From contig PMOI01000016.1 in assembly GCA_003162475.1 (NCBI GenBank), positions 267,629 to 331,628 on the forward strand: 64,000 bases of DNA, written 5' to 3'. Under the pieces are notes generated by a model. The model ran no database searches. It saw only the letters and a program-made list of their open reading frames with translations, and was not told where the DNA came from. This document shows positions 43,561 through 56,487 of this stretch, in pieces. A program made the translations under genes and the position numbers. Each line of letters opens with the position of its first letter. Within the stretch, counting starts at the first letter, position 1. The stretch is from Acidimicrobiaceae bacterium. Lineage in GTDB: Bacteria; Actinomycetota; Acidimicrobiia; Acidimicrobiales; RAAP-2.

Positions 43561-44988
43561 TCAGCGACGGCTTTGCAACTCGGCGATCACGGCCTTTCCG
43601 TTGGCCTGGCCTTTGGTGAGTTTCATGACCTGACCAATGAAGAACTGAGCCAGCTTTTCGTCCCCATCTCGGAATCGAGCCCACTCATCGGGGTACTGCG
43701 TGATGAGGGCGGCCACGGTCTCGCCGAGAGAGTCCGAAGAGAGTTGCTCGAAACCCTTCGCCGCCGCGATGGCCCGTGGATCTCCCGCGTGGGCCAACAA
43801 CTCCAACAACACGGTCTTCGCCTGCGTCGCCGAGAGCTCACCACCTTGCTCCATCGTCAGCGTCGCGATGAACGCATCCTGCGTGAGATTGGCGATGTCG
43901 TCAATGGCGGCAGCGAGTTCGTTCGCCGCGCGCGCCAACGCCAGCGGCGCTTCGACTCCGGCGTCGATCGCGGCCAGCACGAGGTCGTCAAATCCGAGAT
44001 CGACGACGACTTCCAGGGCGTCGAGCTGTGACGGCGTGGGATCGGTGAGCCGCGCCAACAGTGTCGCGCGTCGTTCGGCGGGCATCGCGCCTAGTCCCGC
44101 ACGAATGCGCTCTTGCCAGGCCGTGTCGGGGACGAGGTCCACGAGATCGGGTTCGCGAAAGTAGCGGTAGTCCTCGGCCTCTTCCTTGGTGCGCATGGTG
44201 GAGGTCTCACCGAGGTGCTCATCCCAGTGACGCGTCTCTTGACGGACCTTGGCGCCCCCTTCGACCAGTTCGACTTGACGAGCGGCCTCGTAGTCGATGG
44301 CGCGATGCAAGCTGCGCAGCGAGTTCAAGTTCTTGATCTCGCAACGGGTTCCAAGAGGATCGCCGGGTCGACGAACCGACACGTTCGCGTCGATGCGCAT
44401 CGAGCCCTCCTCCATGCGACCGTCGGACGCGCCCGTCGCGATCAAGATGCCGCGAAGCTCCGACGCGTATCCGCGTGCTTGGGCCGAACTGCGAATGTCG
44501 GGGCCTGAAACGATCTCCACGAGAGGTACGCCGGAACGGTTGTAGTCAACGAGTGAACGATCCGCGCCGTGAATGCGACCACTGCCGCCGAGGTGCGTGG
44601 ACTTGCCTGTGTCTTCTTCCAAGTGTGCGCGTTCGATGGTGACGCGTGATCCGTCCGGCAGGTCCAAGTAACCCCCCGAGTTGATCGGCAGGTCGTACTG
44701 GCTGATCTGAAAGTCCTTGGGCATGTCGGGATAGAAGTAGTTCTTGCGGTGAAACGTCGAAAAGCCGATCGTCGAGTGCAGCGCGAAGCCAATGGCCATG
44801 GCGAGATCGACCGCGCGTACGTTCAAGACCGGTAGCGAACCCGGGAGCCCCAGGCAGACGGGACAGACGTTCGTGTTCGGTTCGGACCCGAACTCATTGG
44901 CGCACCCACAGAACATCTTGGTCGAGGTCTTCAGTTCGGTATGGACTTCGAGCCCGATGACCATCTCCCAACCATCGCGCAGCGTCAT
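43561..44988 (-). CDS. gatB: Asp-tRNA(Asn)/Glu-tRNA(Gln) amidotransferase subunit B
   Basis: GWEMVIGLEVHTELKTSTKMFCGCANEFGSEPNTNVCPVCLGLPGSLPVLN; QISQYDLPINSGG. Confidence 0.97.
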   Translation of the reverse strand: MTLRDGWEMVIGLEVHTELKTSTKMFCGCANEFGSEPNTNVCPVCLGLPGSLPVLNVRAVDLAMAIGFALHSTIGFSTFHRKNYFYPDMPKDFQISQYDLPINSGGYLDLPDGSRVTIERAHLEEDTGKSTHLGGSGRIHGADRSLVDYNRSGVPLVEIVSGPDIRSSAQARGYASELRGILIATGASDGRMEEGSMRIDANVSVRRPGDPLGTRCEIKNLNSLRSLHRAIDYEAARQVELVEGGAKVRQETRHWDEHLGETSTMRTKEEAEDYRYFREPDLVDLVPDTAWQERIRAGLGAMPAERRATLLARLTDPTPSQLDALEVVVDLGFDDLVLAAIDAGVEAPLALARAANELAAAIDDIANLTQDAFIATLTMEQGGELSATQAKTVLLELLAHAGDPRAIAAAKGFEQLSSDSLGETVAALITQYPDEWARFRDGDEKLAQFFIGQVMKLTKGQANGKAVIAELQSRR

Positions 44989-46409
44989 GAACGTCCGTCC
45001 GCTAGTTCGAGGACCCGCGCCGCGGCAAAGAGCCCCGCTTCACTTCGTCCAGGGCCGAGCAGTTGCACGCCAATGGGTAGATCCGCTTCTCCAGTACCGA
45101 AGGGCACCGAGATCGCGGCGTCACCGGCCAAGTTGGTGGGGATCGTGAACACGTCCGAGAGGTACATGGCCATTGGGTCGGCCGTTTTCTCGCCAATCGC
45201 GAACGCGACCGTCGGCGCCGTCGCTCCGAGCAGCAGGTCGGCTTCAAGGTACGCGCGACGAAAGGCGTCGATCAACTGGGTTCGAACTTTCAGCGCCTGG
45301 CCGTAGTAGGCGTCGTAGTACCCGGCTGACAGGGCGTAGGTGCCGAGCATGATGCGTCGCTTCACCTCCGCACCAAAGCCCGCGGTCCGCGTGGCTTCGT
45401 TCATCGCGGCGACGTCGTCGGCGTCGACGCGCAGCCCGTAGCGCACGCCGTCGTAGCGCGCCAGGTTGCTCGACGCCTCGGCCGGAGCGATCAGGTAGTA
45501 CGCGCTGAGTCCGAGGTGGATCTCGGGTACCGATAACTCGACGATCGTCGCGCCCGCGTCGCGTAACGCCTCGGCTGCGCGTTCAACCTCGGCCACGACT
45601 TCGTCAGCGGCTCCGTCAAAGAGTTCGCGGACCAGTCCGACACGCTTACCCGCGACGCCGTCGTTCACGTGGCTGAGCAGTGACGGCGCTAGTTCGGGTA
45701 GCGACGTGGAGTCCATTGGATCGTGACCCGCGATGACCTCGAGCAACGCGGCGGCGTCCGCCACGTTCTTCGCGAACGGTCCGATCTGATCGAGCGAACT
45801 GGCAAAGGCGATGAGTCCGTAGCGTGACACCAAGCCGTAGGTCGGCTTCACGCCTACGAGCCCACAAAGCGCGGCCGGCTGACGAATCGAGCCGCCCGTG
45901 TCCGAGCCGAGCGAGAGCGGCGTCATATCGGCCGCCACCGCGCTGGCCGATCCACCCGAGGAGCCGCCCGGCACACGTTCGACGTTGAGAGGATTGCGCG
46001 TCGGGCCGAAGGCCGACGTCTCCGTCGACGAACCCATCGCGAACTCGTCCATGTTGGTCTTGCCCATCGGCACCGCGCCGGCGTCGAGGAGGCGACCGAC
46101 GACCGTCGCGCTGTAGGGCGGGCGCCAACCTTTGAGGATCTTCGACCCCGCGGTCGTGGGCACGCCCGACTGGCAGAGGTTGTCCTTCAGTGCGATCGGA
46201 ACACCAGCAAGTGCGCCGACGTCTTCACCGCGCGTTACTCGTTCGTCGACCCGTCGGGCCGCGTCGAGCGCACCCTCTTCGTCGACGAAGAGAAAGACGT
46301 TGAGTTCGTCGTTGCGCGCACGAATCGCCGCGAGCGATGTCGCCATCTCATTTTCGGCCGTGGTGGCACCGCTTCGTACGTCGCGCGCGATGTCGAGGGC
46401 GCTTCTCAC
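44985..46409 (-). CDS. gatA: Asp-tRNA(Asn)/Glu-tRNA(Gln) amidotransferase subunit A
   Basis: GVPIALKDNLCQSGVPTTAGSKIL, PGGSSGGSASAVAADMTPLSLGSDTGGSIRQPAALCGLVGVKPTYGLVSRYGLIAFASSLDQIGP. Confidence 0.97.
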   Translation of the reverse strand: MRSALDIARDVRSGATTAENEMATSLAAIRARNDELNVFLFVDEEGALDAARRVDERVTRGEDVGALAGVPIALKDNLCQSGVPTTAGSKILKGWRPPYSATVVGRLLDAGAVPMGKTNMDEFAMGSSTETSAFGPTRNPLNVERVPGGSSGGSASAVAADMTPLSLGSDTGGSIRQPAALCGLVGVKPTYGLVSRYGLIAFASSLDQIGPFAKNVADAAALLEVIAGHDPMDSTSLPELAPSLLSHVNDGVAGKRVGLVRELFDGAADEVVAEVERAAEALRDAGATIVELSVPEIHLGLSAYYLIAPAEASSNLARYDGVRYGLRVDADDVAAMNEATRTAGFGAEVKRRIMLGTYALSAGYYDAYYGQALKVRTQLIDAFRRAYLEADLLLGATAPTVAFAIGEKTADPMAMYLSDVFTIPTNLAGDAAISVPFGTGEADLPIGVQLLGPGRSEAGLFAAARVLELADGRS

Positions 46410-46708
46410 GGCGCCTCTCCCATGATGCGCGGCACGGCGAATCGCCCGTCTTGAGTGTCGGGGGCCATCGCGAGCACGTCGTCTCGCGCCAGGCTCGCTC
46501 GGCGCTCGTCGGCGCGCACGACGTTGATCAGTCCAAAGGGGTGAGCTGTCGCGACGACGCCCTCGAGATCGAGCGCGGCGATGTCGTTGGCGTGTTCGAG
46601 AACCTGACCGAGCTGCGCGGTGAACTCGTCGAGTTCCGCCTCACTCAGTGTCAGGCGCGCAAGCTTGGCGACCTTGGCGACGTCCTCACGGCGCAGTGAT
46701 GAGGCCAC
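46406..46708 (-). CDS. gatC: Asp-tRNA(Asn)/Glu-tRNA(Gln) amidotransferase subunit C
   Basis: DVAKVAKLARLTLSEAELDEFTAQLGQVLEHANDIAALDLEGV; GTG start; immediately upstream of gatA. Confidence 0.95.
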   Translation of the reverse strand: MASSLRREDVAKVAKLARLTLSEAELDEFTAQLGQVLEHANDIAALDLEGVVATAHPFGLINVVRADERRASLARDDVLAMAPDTQDGRFAVPRIMGEAP

Positions 46709-47457
46709 TAGAACACCCGAGCGAGGAAGTCCAGGGTCAGCGACTCGACGAGCTCTTGGTCGTTGTCCATCGTGGCCACGTGGTACGAGTTCTCGAGCCA
46801 GACCCGCTCGACGGGACCCGACACCATAGCCTCGAGGTCGTCACCGTTGTCCGACGTGACGACGTGATCCTCTCGACTCGAGATCAAGAGACTCGGCGCG
46901 CTGATGAGATTCAGGTTCGCGTGGACGGCGACGATGCCCTCGAAGAGGCTCTTCACGGGCGCGAGTGGTGTGGCGGCGTAGGAGCTTTCGACGACACCCT
47001 CTCGCTTGATGTCCGAACCGATCGATTCGAACGTCGCGACACCACCCTCGAGCAGGGCGTTGACGCCCTCGAGCATCTCAGGCCCCGGGGGCTTCACCAG
47101 GGGATTGATGAACACGCAACCCGCAACCGACGGACGTACTTCCGCCACGTGCGCGGCCAGTCCCCCGCCCATGGACAGACCCACGACCGCCACGCGATCG
47201 CAGCGCTGCGAAAGTTCGTCGAAACTCGCTTCGGACGTCTTGGACCAGTCGGCCCAGGTCGTGGTGATCATGTCCTCCACCGTGGTGCCGTGACCGGGAA
47301 GGCGTGGGAGTTCCACGGAGTAGCCGGCCTCGGCGGCTCGTTCCGCAATCGAGCGCATCGAAGTGGGATTGCCGGTAAATCCGTGCAGTACCAGCACGCC
47401 CAACGGGCCACCGTCGTGGGAAAAGGGCTCGCAGCCCGGCATAACGTCGTGGGTCAT
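46708..47457 (-). CDS. Alpha/beta hydrolase (carboxylesterase-like)
   Basis: GVLVLHGFTGNPTSMRSIAERAAEAGYSVELPRLPGHGTTVEDM, RVAVVGLSMGGGLAAHVA; start set to MTHDVMPG at 47457, rejecting the long N-terminal extension in the ORF track. Confidence 0.9.
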   Translation of the reverse strand: MTHDVMPGCEPFSHDGGPLGVLVLHGFTGNPTSMRSIAERAAEAGYSVELPRLPGHGTTVEDMITTTWADWSKTSEASFDELSQRCDRVAVVGLSMGGGLAAHVAEVRPSVAGCVFINPLVKPPGPEMLEGVNALLEGGVATFESIGSDIKREGVVESSYAATPLAPVKSLFEGIVAVHANLNLISAPSLLISSREDHVVTSDNGDDLEAMVSGPVERVWLENSYHVATMDNDQELVESLTLDFLARVF

Positions 47458-47480
47458 AGGCCTCCAGACTACCGGCAGAA

Positions 47481-49091
47481 TTACGCCGTCTTGGTGGGGC
47501 GACGACGCGGAATCGATCGTATGAACATCGCGGCGACGAGTCCCACGGCGCCCACGCACGCCCCGATGACGAAGGACGCGTGAAACGTCGCGAGGAGCGC
47601 CGGGCCGGCGTGCGCGTGGCTCAGATCGCGGCGACGAGCGATCGACTGCTGCACCGTCTCGAGCACCTGAATGCCCGCCACCTCGCCCACTTGCATGGCG
47701 AGTAACTGAGCGGCCGACATCACGCCGAACTCGCTGACCTTCACTTCGTTGGCCATCACCGAACTCGACGAGGGCATCGCGACCCCCATGCCAAGGCCCG
47801 AGAGCGCGAGCGCAAGCGCCACCACCCACGCACCAGAACTGGGTTGGAGCATCGCGAACAGACCCATGGACGCCGTCAAGAACGCCGCCCCCGCGACGGC
47901 GCTGATTCGTTCGCCGATGCGCACCGCGACGTAGCCCGCGATGGGCGACGAGAGGGCGAAGGTGAGTGGCCGCGCGACGGCGAGCGCCCCGACGCGCGGA
48001 ATCGAGTAGCCGTACCCCTGCTCCATGAGCAAAGGGAACAAGAAGAAGGCGCCGAAGTAGGCGAAGTTCGCAGTACCACGAAGGATCATCGGCATGGCGA
48101 AGTTTCGCCGTCGAAAGTAGTACGCGGGGATGAGCGGATTCTCGGCGTGGTGCAAGCGGTAGATGAAGAGCGTCGTCGAGGCGACGCTGAGGACGAACAT
48201 GGCGAGCGTCCAGCGACTCGTCCAGCCCAGCGAGGGACCGACCGACAGGCCAAGCATCAACATCGTGACCGCGATCGAGAGCGACCAACTCCCGAGCCAG
48301 TCCATCTGCTTGAACTCTCGTCGCGCGCGCGCCTTCTTCTCGGCTTCGTCGACGTCGGACTCGCGTCGGCGCGGCAGGACCGTGATCACAACGAGAAAGG
48401 CCACGACGATGAGGATGAGCTGGAACCAGAAGAGCGCGCGCCACCCGAAGGCCGCGATGATGGGTGAGCCGAGCGACACACCTATGACGGGTCCCCCGGC
48501 CCCGATGAGACTCCACCACCCCATCGCCTTCACCCGTTCTTCGCGAGAGAAGACCATGTTGATGAGTGCCCCCGAGGCGGTGCCGGTAGCGGCGCCCTGC
48601 ACGCCGTCGAGCGTTCGCGCGAAGAGCAGCATGTCGACGTTGTGCGAGAGCGCGGTCAAGATCGCCGAGACCATCGCGCCGATGAGCCCGAAGAGGTAGA
48701 GACGGCGGTGACCGTAGATGTCGCCGGTCTTGCCGAGCATGGGCGCGGCCAGTCCGTAGGCGAGCAGCGGTCCAACCATGGTCCACGTGAGGACGGTGAC
48801 CGAGGTATGGAACTGCGTCGCGACCGTGGGCAGCGCCACGATGAAGACGGTGAAGGTGAAGTTGAGCGCGAAGAGTCCCGCGAGCAACGACCACAGGACC
48901 CACCAGGGGTAACGCGACGACGCGGCGGCACGGTCCTGGACGCGTTCGCGAAGCAGCAGGAACCAGTTGAGGTCGCTGCCCGCTTCGCTGCCGAGCGTGC
49001 CAAAGGCCGCGCTCGCCGGGTCGCTTCGGGCGTTTAGGAGTCCGTCAGGATCCTCGCGGTCGAGGCGCGCCTGCGGGCGCTCGTCGCTCAC
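47481..49091 (-). CDS. MFS transporter (DHA2-like drug transporter)
   Basis: Multiple TM segments; LLAYGLAAPMLGKTGDIYGHRRLYLFGL and ARTLDGVQGAATGTASGALI. Confidence 0.92.
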   Translation of the reverse strand: MSDERPQARLDREDPDGLLNARSDPASAAFGTLGSEAGSDLNWFLLLRERVQDRAAASSRYPWWVLWSLLAGLFALNFTFTVFIVALPTVATQFHTSVTVLTWTMVGPLLAYGLAAPMLGKTGDIYGHRRLYLFGLIGAMVSAILTALSHNVDMLLFARTLDGVQGAATGTASGALINMVFSREERVKAMGWWSLIGAGGPVIGVSLGSPIIAAFGWRALFWFQLILIVVAFLVVITVLPRRRESDVDEAEKKARARREFKQMDWLGSWSLSIAVTMLMLGLSVGPSLGWTSRWTLAMFVLSVASTTLFIYRLHHAENPLIPAYYFRRRNFAMPMILRGTANFAYFGAFFLFPLLMEQGYGYSIPRVGALAVARPLTFALSSPIAGYVAVRIGERISAVAGAAFLTASMGLFAMLQPSSGAWVVALALALSGLGMGVAMPSSSSVMANEVKVSEFGVMSAAQLLAMQVGEVAGIQVLETVQQSIARRRDLSHAHAGPALLATFHASFVIGACVGAVGLVAAMFIRSIPRRRPTKTA

Positions 49092-49966
49092 TAGTACAGC
49101 GTGGGCAGTTGCGCTGCGAGTTCACTCACCGACCAGCGGTCGTCCTTTTCGAGCGTCGTGGTCATCGTCCAGTTCTGGAACCTTCGAATCGTGCCGCCTT
49201 GGACGAAGAAGACCTGTCCGGTCGCCGCGCAGTCCTCCATGGCCAACGTCGCCACGAGGGGCGAGATGTTGGCCGGGTCCCACACATCGAAGACGGCGGC
49301 GTCGGAGGGCTTCACGACGTAGTCCGACAGTCCCGGCGTGGACTCGGTCATGCGCGTGCGCGCGGCCGGGGCGATGGCGTTCACTCGTACGCCGTAGCGC
49401 CCGAGCTCCTCGGCAGCGATGACGCTCAGTGCGGCGATGCCGGCCTTCGCGGCGCCGTAGTTGGACTGGCCGACGTTTCCCAAGAGTCCCGAGGTCGACG
49501 AGGTGTTGATCACCGAGGCGCGTACGACATTGCCGGCCTTAGCCTGTTCACGCCAGTAGTTCGCGGCGTGGTGCAGGGGTACGAAGTGACCCTTCAGGTG
49601 CACGTTGATCACCGCGTCCCAGTCCTCTTCGCTCAGATTCACGAGCACGCGGTCACGCAGGATGCCCGCGTTATTGACCAGCACGTGAAGTTCGCCAAAC
49701 GCTTCCAGCGCGCTTTGCACCAATCGTTCACCACCGTCCCACGTCGCAACGTTGTCGTGGTTCGCCAGTGCTTGGCCGCCCATCGCCTCGATCTCGGCGA
49801 CGACTTCCTCGGCCGGCGTGGCCTCGCCCGTGGACCCGTCGAGACCGCCCCCGAGGTCGTTCACGACGACCTTGGCACCCTCGGCGGCAAAGAGCAGCGC
49901 GTGTTCGCGTCCGATGCCGCGACCAGCGCCGGTGATGATGGCAACGCGACCGTCAAGTGCTCCCAT
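49091..49966 (-). CDS. SDR family oxidoreductase
   Basis: GRVAIITGAGRGIGREHALLFAAEGAKVVVNDLGG, NNAGILRDRVLVNL, SNYGAAKAGIAALSVIAAEELGRYGVRVNAIAPAARTRM. Confidence 0.93.
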   Translation of the reverse strand: MGALDGRVAIITGAGRGIGREHALLFAAEGAKVVVNDLGGGLDGSTGEATPAEEVVAEIEAMGGQALANHDNVATWDGGERLVQSALEAFGELHVLVNNAGILRDRVLVNLSEEDWDAVINVHLKGHFVPLHHAANYWREQAKAGNVVRASVINTSSTSGLLGNVGQSNYGAAKAGIAALSVIAAEELGRYGVRVNAIAPAARTRMTESTPGLSDYVVKPSDAAVFDVWDPANISPLVATLAMEDCAATGQVFFVQGGTIRRFQNWTMTTTLEKDDRWSVSELAAQLPTLY

Positions 49967-50020
49967 GGGGCCCCCTCGTAAAGTTGTGTTGCACCGATTG
50001 TACCGACGAACGCGGTTCTC

Positions 50021-50317
50021 TCAGTTCTGACCTCGGCGCCAAAAGTACGGGGGCCTCGCGTGCGCGTGGTAGTGGTCGGGGATGTTGCGCATGTGGTCGT
50101 CGATCGTCCATGGCGTCGTGGCGAACTCCTCGTTCGCCACGACCGAGAGCACCTCGTGCAAATGGCGCTTCACGTCGGGCGACGGCGCAGCGTCGTGTAC
50201 TCGCCAGACGACCATGGGCACGAGGCAGATCTCACAGTCACCGATCCAACAAGTCTCGTCTTCGAAGTAACGCTTGGTGACAACGGCGGCCGCGCAGAGC
50301 TCGCAGCCCGCGCTCAT
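50021..50317 (-). CDS. Small Cys-rich (two CxxC) conserved hypothetical protein
   Basis: MSAGCELCAAAVVTKRYFEDETCWIGDCEICLVPMVVWRVHD...; ATG overlaps the stop of the PASTA gene. Confidence 0.7.
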   Translation of the reverse strand: MSAGCELCAAAVVTKRYFEDETCWIGDCEICLVPMVVWRVHDAAPSPDVKRHLHEVLSVVANEEFATTPWTIDDHMRNIPDHYHAHARPPYFWRRGQN

Positions 50318-52179
50318 TGAACGGTCAAGACGACGGTGGACTCGTAGGGCACCATCGTGCCCGCGACGGGGCTCTCCGAGACGACTTTTGTCCACTTCGG
50401 CGAGTTCGAATTAGGCCCGACCGTCTTGTAGTACAGCGAGGCCTTCTTAAACGCGGCTCCCACCTGGGCCTGGTTGTCGCCAACGACGTTCGGCACGGCC
50501 CGCACTCCCTGACCGGCGAGGGTCGTCGTAGTCGTCGGCGTTGCCGACGTCGTGGTCGTCGTAGGCGGAGCGGTCGTCGTCGTGGACGCCGCCGGTCCCT
50601 TCGAGACCGAGAGCACGACACTCGCGTGCAACGGCACCGCGAGGGGGTTCTGACCCTTGTTATAGACCACGCGCGCGACGCCGTTGATTGGCACCGTTGC
50701 TGAGAAGATGGCGGCCGTCGCCGGGCAGGTCGCCCCTACGTGCAGGGCCGAGAGTTGCGCGGTGGCCGCGGCGCAGGACTTGCCGACCAGGTTGGTGGGC
50801 ATCGTCACGAGCACGGGTCCCTTCGAGACGCTCGCCGTGATGGTCGTCCCCGACTTGGCCGAGGTACCAGAGGCGGGTGACTGCGTGACGATGTTCCCCA
50901 CCGGCACGCTCGCCGAGAACACGTGTTGCGTCACGCTCAACGTGTAACCGTCGTTCTTCAGGACCGTTGACTCTTGAGCGACACTGTGGCCGACCAGATT
51001 GGGCACGACGTGACTTTTCGTAAACAGCCCGGACTTCCACGCCGCTCCCGCTGCGATGAGGACGACGACGAGCACGAGCACCGCGATGATCAGTCCCCAT
51101 CGACGTGGGTCGCTCGGCATGTCGTACTGACTTCGTTCGAAGCGTGGCGTACGCCCGACCGGTCCGCGCGGGCCGCCCGTCGTGAACGCGCCCGACCCGA
51201 CGTTGGCGCGACTGCGAGGTGCGCGAGTGAAACCGCCCGGCGCGTTCGGCGACGCGCCGACGATCTGATCGGCTGACGGCGCTTGAAAGCCAATCGAACG
51301 ACGTACCTCCTGTGGCGCGAACTGTGCGAGCAACGGCAACTCCTCCGAACCCGGACGCACGACGACGGGCGCGGCGTCGTTGACGGCGGCGCCGAGTCGC
51401 GCCGAGAGCTGTTCGGCGTCGAGGCGAAGTCGTGGGTCGGGCACGGCCGCTTGGGCGAGGATCATGTCGAGGGATCCGAGTTCCAGTCGAACGGGCAGGG
51501 GCGTGTCGAGTCGGGCGCGAAGAATCGCTTCGGGCGTCGTGCCCTCGTAGGCCGCGCTACCCGTAATGGCCTCGAAGAGGATCAGCGCCAGCGCGTAGAC
51601 GTCGCTCTCGGAGGTGGCGGGTTCGTCAATCGCCTGTTCGGGCGAGAGATATCGGGCGTCGTCGAGGGTCATGCTCTCGCGGTAGTTCGCCGCCAGCCCG
51701 GCGAGGGCAACGTCGCTCACGCGCACCTGGCCCTCGGCATCAAAAAGCAGTTTCGAAGGAGACAGCGAGCCGAGGATGAATCCCTGCTCGTGTAGGTACG
51801 CGAGCGCACTCGCGACGTCGCGGCCGAGCCGCGCGCCGTCGTCGATGCTGAATCGCCGTCCCGCGCTGAGGACGTCCTCAAGCGATCCCCCGCTCAGATA
51901 CTCGCTGATCATGAAGATCGCGCCGGACTCCTGGCCACCGTCGTACACCCGAGCGAGGTGGGGATGGCTGAGGGTGGCGGCGCGGATGATGTGGTCGCGA
52001 AACGCTCGTCGAATCTCTTCGTGCGCCGCGAGGTCGGCGAGGAGAACCTTTACCACGACGCGGCGGTGCAGCGAGAGGTCTTCGGCGACGTAGACCTCGG
52101 CGGTCTGGCCAACGCCCAACAGATCGCGGATACGGTAGCGACCGGCGAGCGTGTAGTCGGGTGAGAAGGTAGGCGCCAT
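50314..52179 (-). CDS. PASTA-domain transmembrane protein with Ser/Thr kinase-like (probable pseudokinase) domain
   Basis: Kinase-like N-terminus (LLGVGQTAEVYVAEDLSLHRRVVVKVLL), TM segment RRWGLIIAVLVLVVVLIAAGAAW, three PASTA-like repeats; catalytic loop reads FILGSLSPSKLLFD instead of HRDLKPxN. Confidence 0.92.
   Translation of the reverse strand: MAPTFSPDYTLAGRYRIRDLLGVGQTAEVYVAEDLSLHRRVVVKVLLADLAAHEEIRRAFRDHIIRAATLSHPHLARVYDGGQESGAIFMISEYLSGGSLEDVLSAGRRFSIDDGARLGRDVASALAYLHEQGFILGSLSPSKLLFDAEGQVRVSDVALAGLAANYRESMTLDDARYLSPEQAIDEPATSESDVYALALILFEAITGSAAYEGTTPEAILRARLDTPLPVRLELGSLDMILAQAAVPDPRLRLDAEQLSARLGAAVNDAAPVVVRPGSEELPLLAQFAPQEVRRSIGFQAPSADQIVGASPNAPGGFTRAPRSRANVGSGAFTTGGPRGPVGRTPRFERSQYDMPSDPRRWGLIIAVLVLVVVLIAAGAAWKSGLFTKSHVVPNLVGHSVAQESTVLKNDGYTLSVTQHVFSASVPVGNIVTQSPASGTSAKSGTTITASVSKGPVLVTMPTNLVGKSCAAATAQLSALHVGATCPATAAIFSATVPINGVARVVYNKGQNPLAVPLHASVVLSVSKGPAASTTTTAPPTTTTTSATPTTTTTLAGQGVRAVPNVVGDNQAQVGAAFKKASLYYKTVGPNSNSPKWTKVVSESPVAGTMVPYESTVVLTVQ
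50515..50595 (-). repeat. Low-complexity Thr/Pro-rich linker in the PASTA protein
   Basis: STTTTAPPTTTTTSATPTTTTTLAGQG encoded by repeated ACG/ACC codons between PASTA repeats 2 and 3; boundaries approximate. Confidence 0.7.
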
Positions 52180-52203
52180 CGGCTAAACCATAGTAAGGAA
52201 GTC

Positions 52204-55292
<3,089 letters not shown>

Positions 55293-55320
55293 CCCACTAG
55301 TCTGCCAGGCGAAACGAGGC

Positions 55321-56487
55321 CTACGCCTCGGCCCTCAGTCGATAGACCACCGAGGAAAGAATCCCGATCAGCGCGTCGACGTCGTGATCGGTGGTTTCGG
55401 GCCCCATGGAGAATCGAACGGAGCCCCGAGCGCGTTCGGGCGAGACGCCCATCGCCTCGAGGACGTGGCTCTGGGTCGCGGCGCCGCTTGAACAACTCGC
55501 CGCGGCGGACGCGCACACACCTTCTTGGTCCAACAAGAAGAGCAGCTCGTCGCTGGCAAGTCCTTCGAAGGTCACGTGCACCGTGCCGGGCACGCGCGAC
55601 GCGCCGGACGCCGTTATGGCGCAGCCCGGGAGGAAACTCAGCGCGGCCGTCAACTTGTGCTGGTAGTCGAGCACGCGGTCGGTCACGTCGGCTAATTCGT
55701 CTTTGGTGACGCGAAGCGCCGCCGCGAGGCCCACGACCGCGGCGACGTCGACGGTGCCGCCGCGGCGACCACGTTCCTGTCCCCCGCCGGGCGTGACCGC
55801 GTCCAGTCCGACTTCGCCACGAAGTACGAGGGCGCCAGCGTTGACGGGACCACCGAGTTTGTGCGCGCAGATTGAAATCATGTCCGAGGTCGCGGTGATG
55901 GTGGGCAAACTCAACCACGGCGCGGCCGCGACCGCGTCACTATGCGTCGTGACGCCGCCGGCGATGACGCTCTTCGCGATCGAGTTCACTCCGTCGAGCG
56001 GCTGGCGTATACCGGTCTCGTTGTTCACCGCCATCACGCTGACGATCGCCGTGTCGTCGCTCAAGAGCTCGTGCAGCGAGTCGAGGTCTACGACACCTTC
56101 GACGTCCACGTCGACGTAGCGTACGCTCACGTCCTCGTAGTCGCGCGCCATCATCTCGGCCGCGTCGGAAACGGCGTGGTGCTCGATCTTCGAGATCACG
56201 ATCTCGGAGCGAGCGTTCGTTCGGCGGTGGTGATTCGTCACGCCCACGATCGCCAAGTGACACGACTCGGTGCCTCCGGCAGTGAAGATGACGCCTCCGG
56301 GCTTGGCGCCGACGAAGTCAGCCACGACGTCGCGCGCTTCTTCCACGGCCCGTCGCGCGTCACGCGCGGCACGGTGACTACCCGAGGGGTTCCCCACGAC
56401 GCCACGCTGCCAGGGCGCCATGGCTTCGGTGACTTCGTCGCGGCGCGGCGCTGACGCCGCGTGGTCGAAGTAGTACTGCTCGGTCAT
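55321..56487 (-). CDS. Cysteine desulfurase (NifS/IscS-like)
   Basis: YYFDHAASAPRRDEV, ISKIEHHAVSDAAEMM, VMAVNNETGIRQPLD, SICAHKLGGPVNAGALVLRGEV, ASAAASCSSGAATQSHVLEAMG. Confidence 0.95.
   Translation of the reverse strand: MTEQYYFDHAASAPRRDEVTEAMAPWQRGVVGNPSGSHRAARDARRAVEEARDVVADFVGAKPGGVIFTAGGTESCHLAIVGVTNHHRRTNARSEIVISKIEHHAVSDAAEMMARDYEDVSVRYVDVDVEGVVDLDSLHELLSDDTAIVSVMAVNNETGIRQPLDGVNSIAKSVIAGGVTTHSDAVAAAPWLSLPTITATSDMISICAHKLGGPVNAGALVLRGEVGLDAVTPGGGQERGRRGGTVDVAAVVGLAAALRVTKDELADVTDRVLDYQHKLTAALSFLPGCAITASGASRVPGTVHVTFEGLASDELLFLLDQEGVCASAAASCSSGAATQSHVLEAMGVSPERARGSVRFSMGPETTDHDVDALIGILSSVVYRLRAEA

Noticed and set aside
47458-48903. N-terminal extension of the 731-aa ORF ending at 46708
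   Set aside because: The extension is Arg/His-rich out-of-frame readthrough of the MFS gene; the real esterase starts at 47457.
50515-50595. GTC/GTCGTC repeat as a possible microsatellite or regulatory repeat
   Set aside because: It is explained by the Thr-rich linker codons of the PASTA protein on the minus strand.
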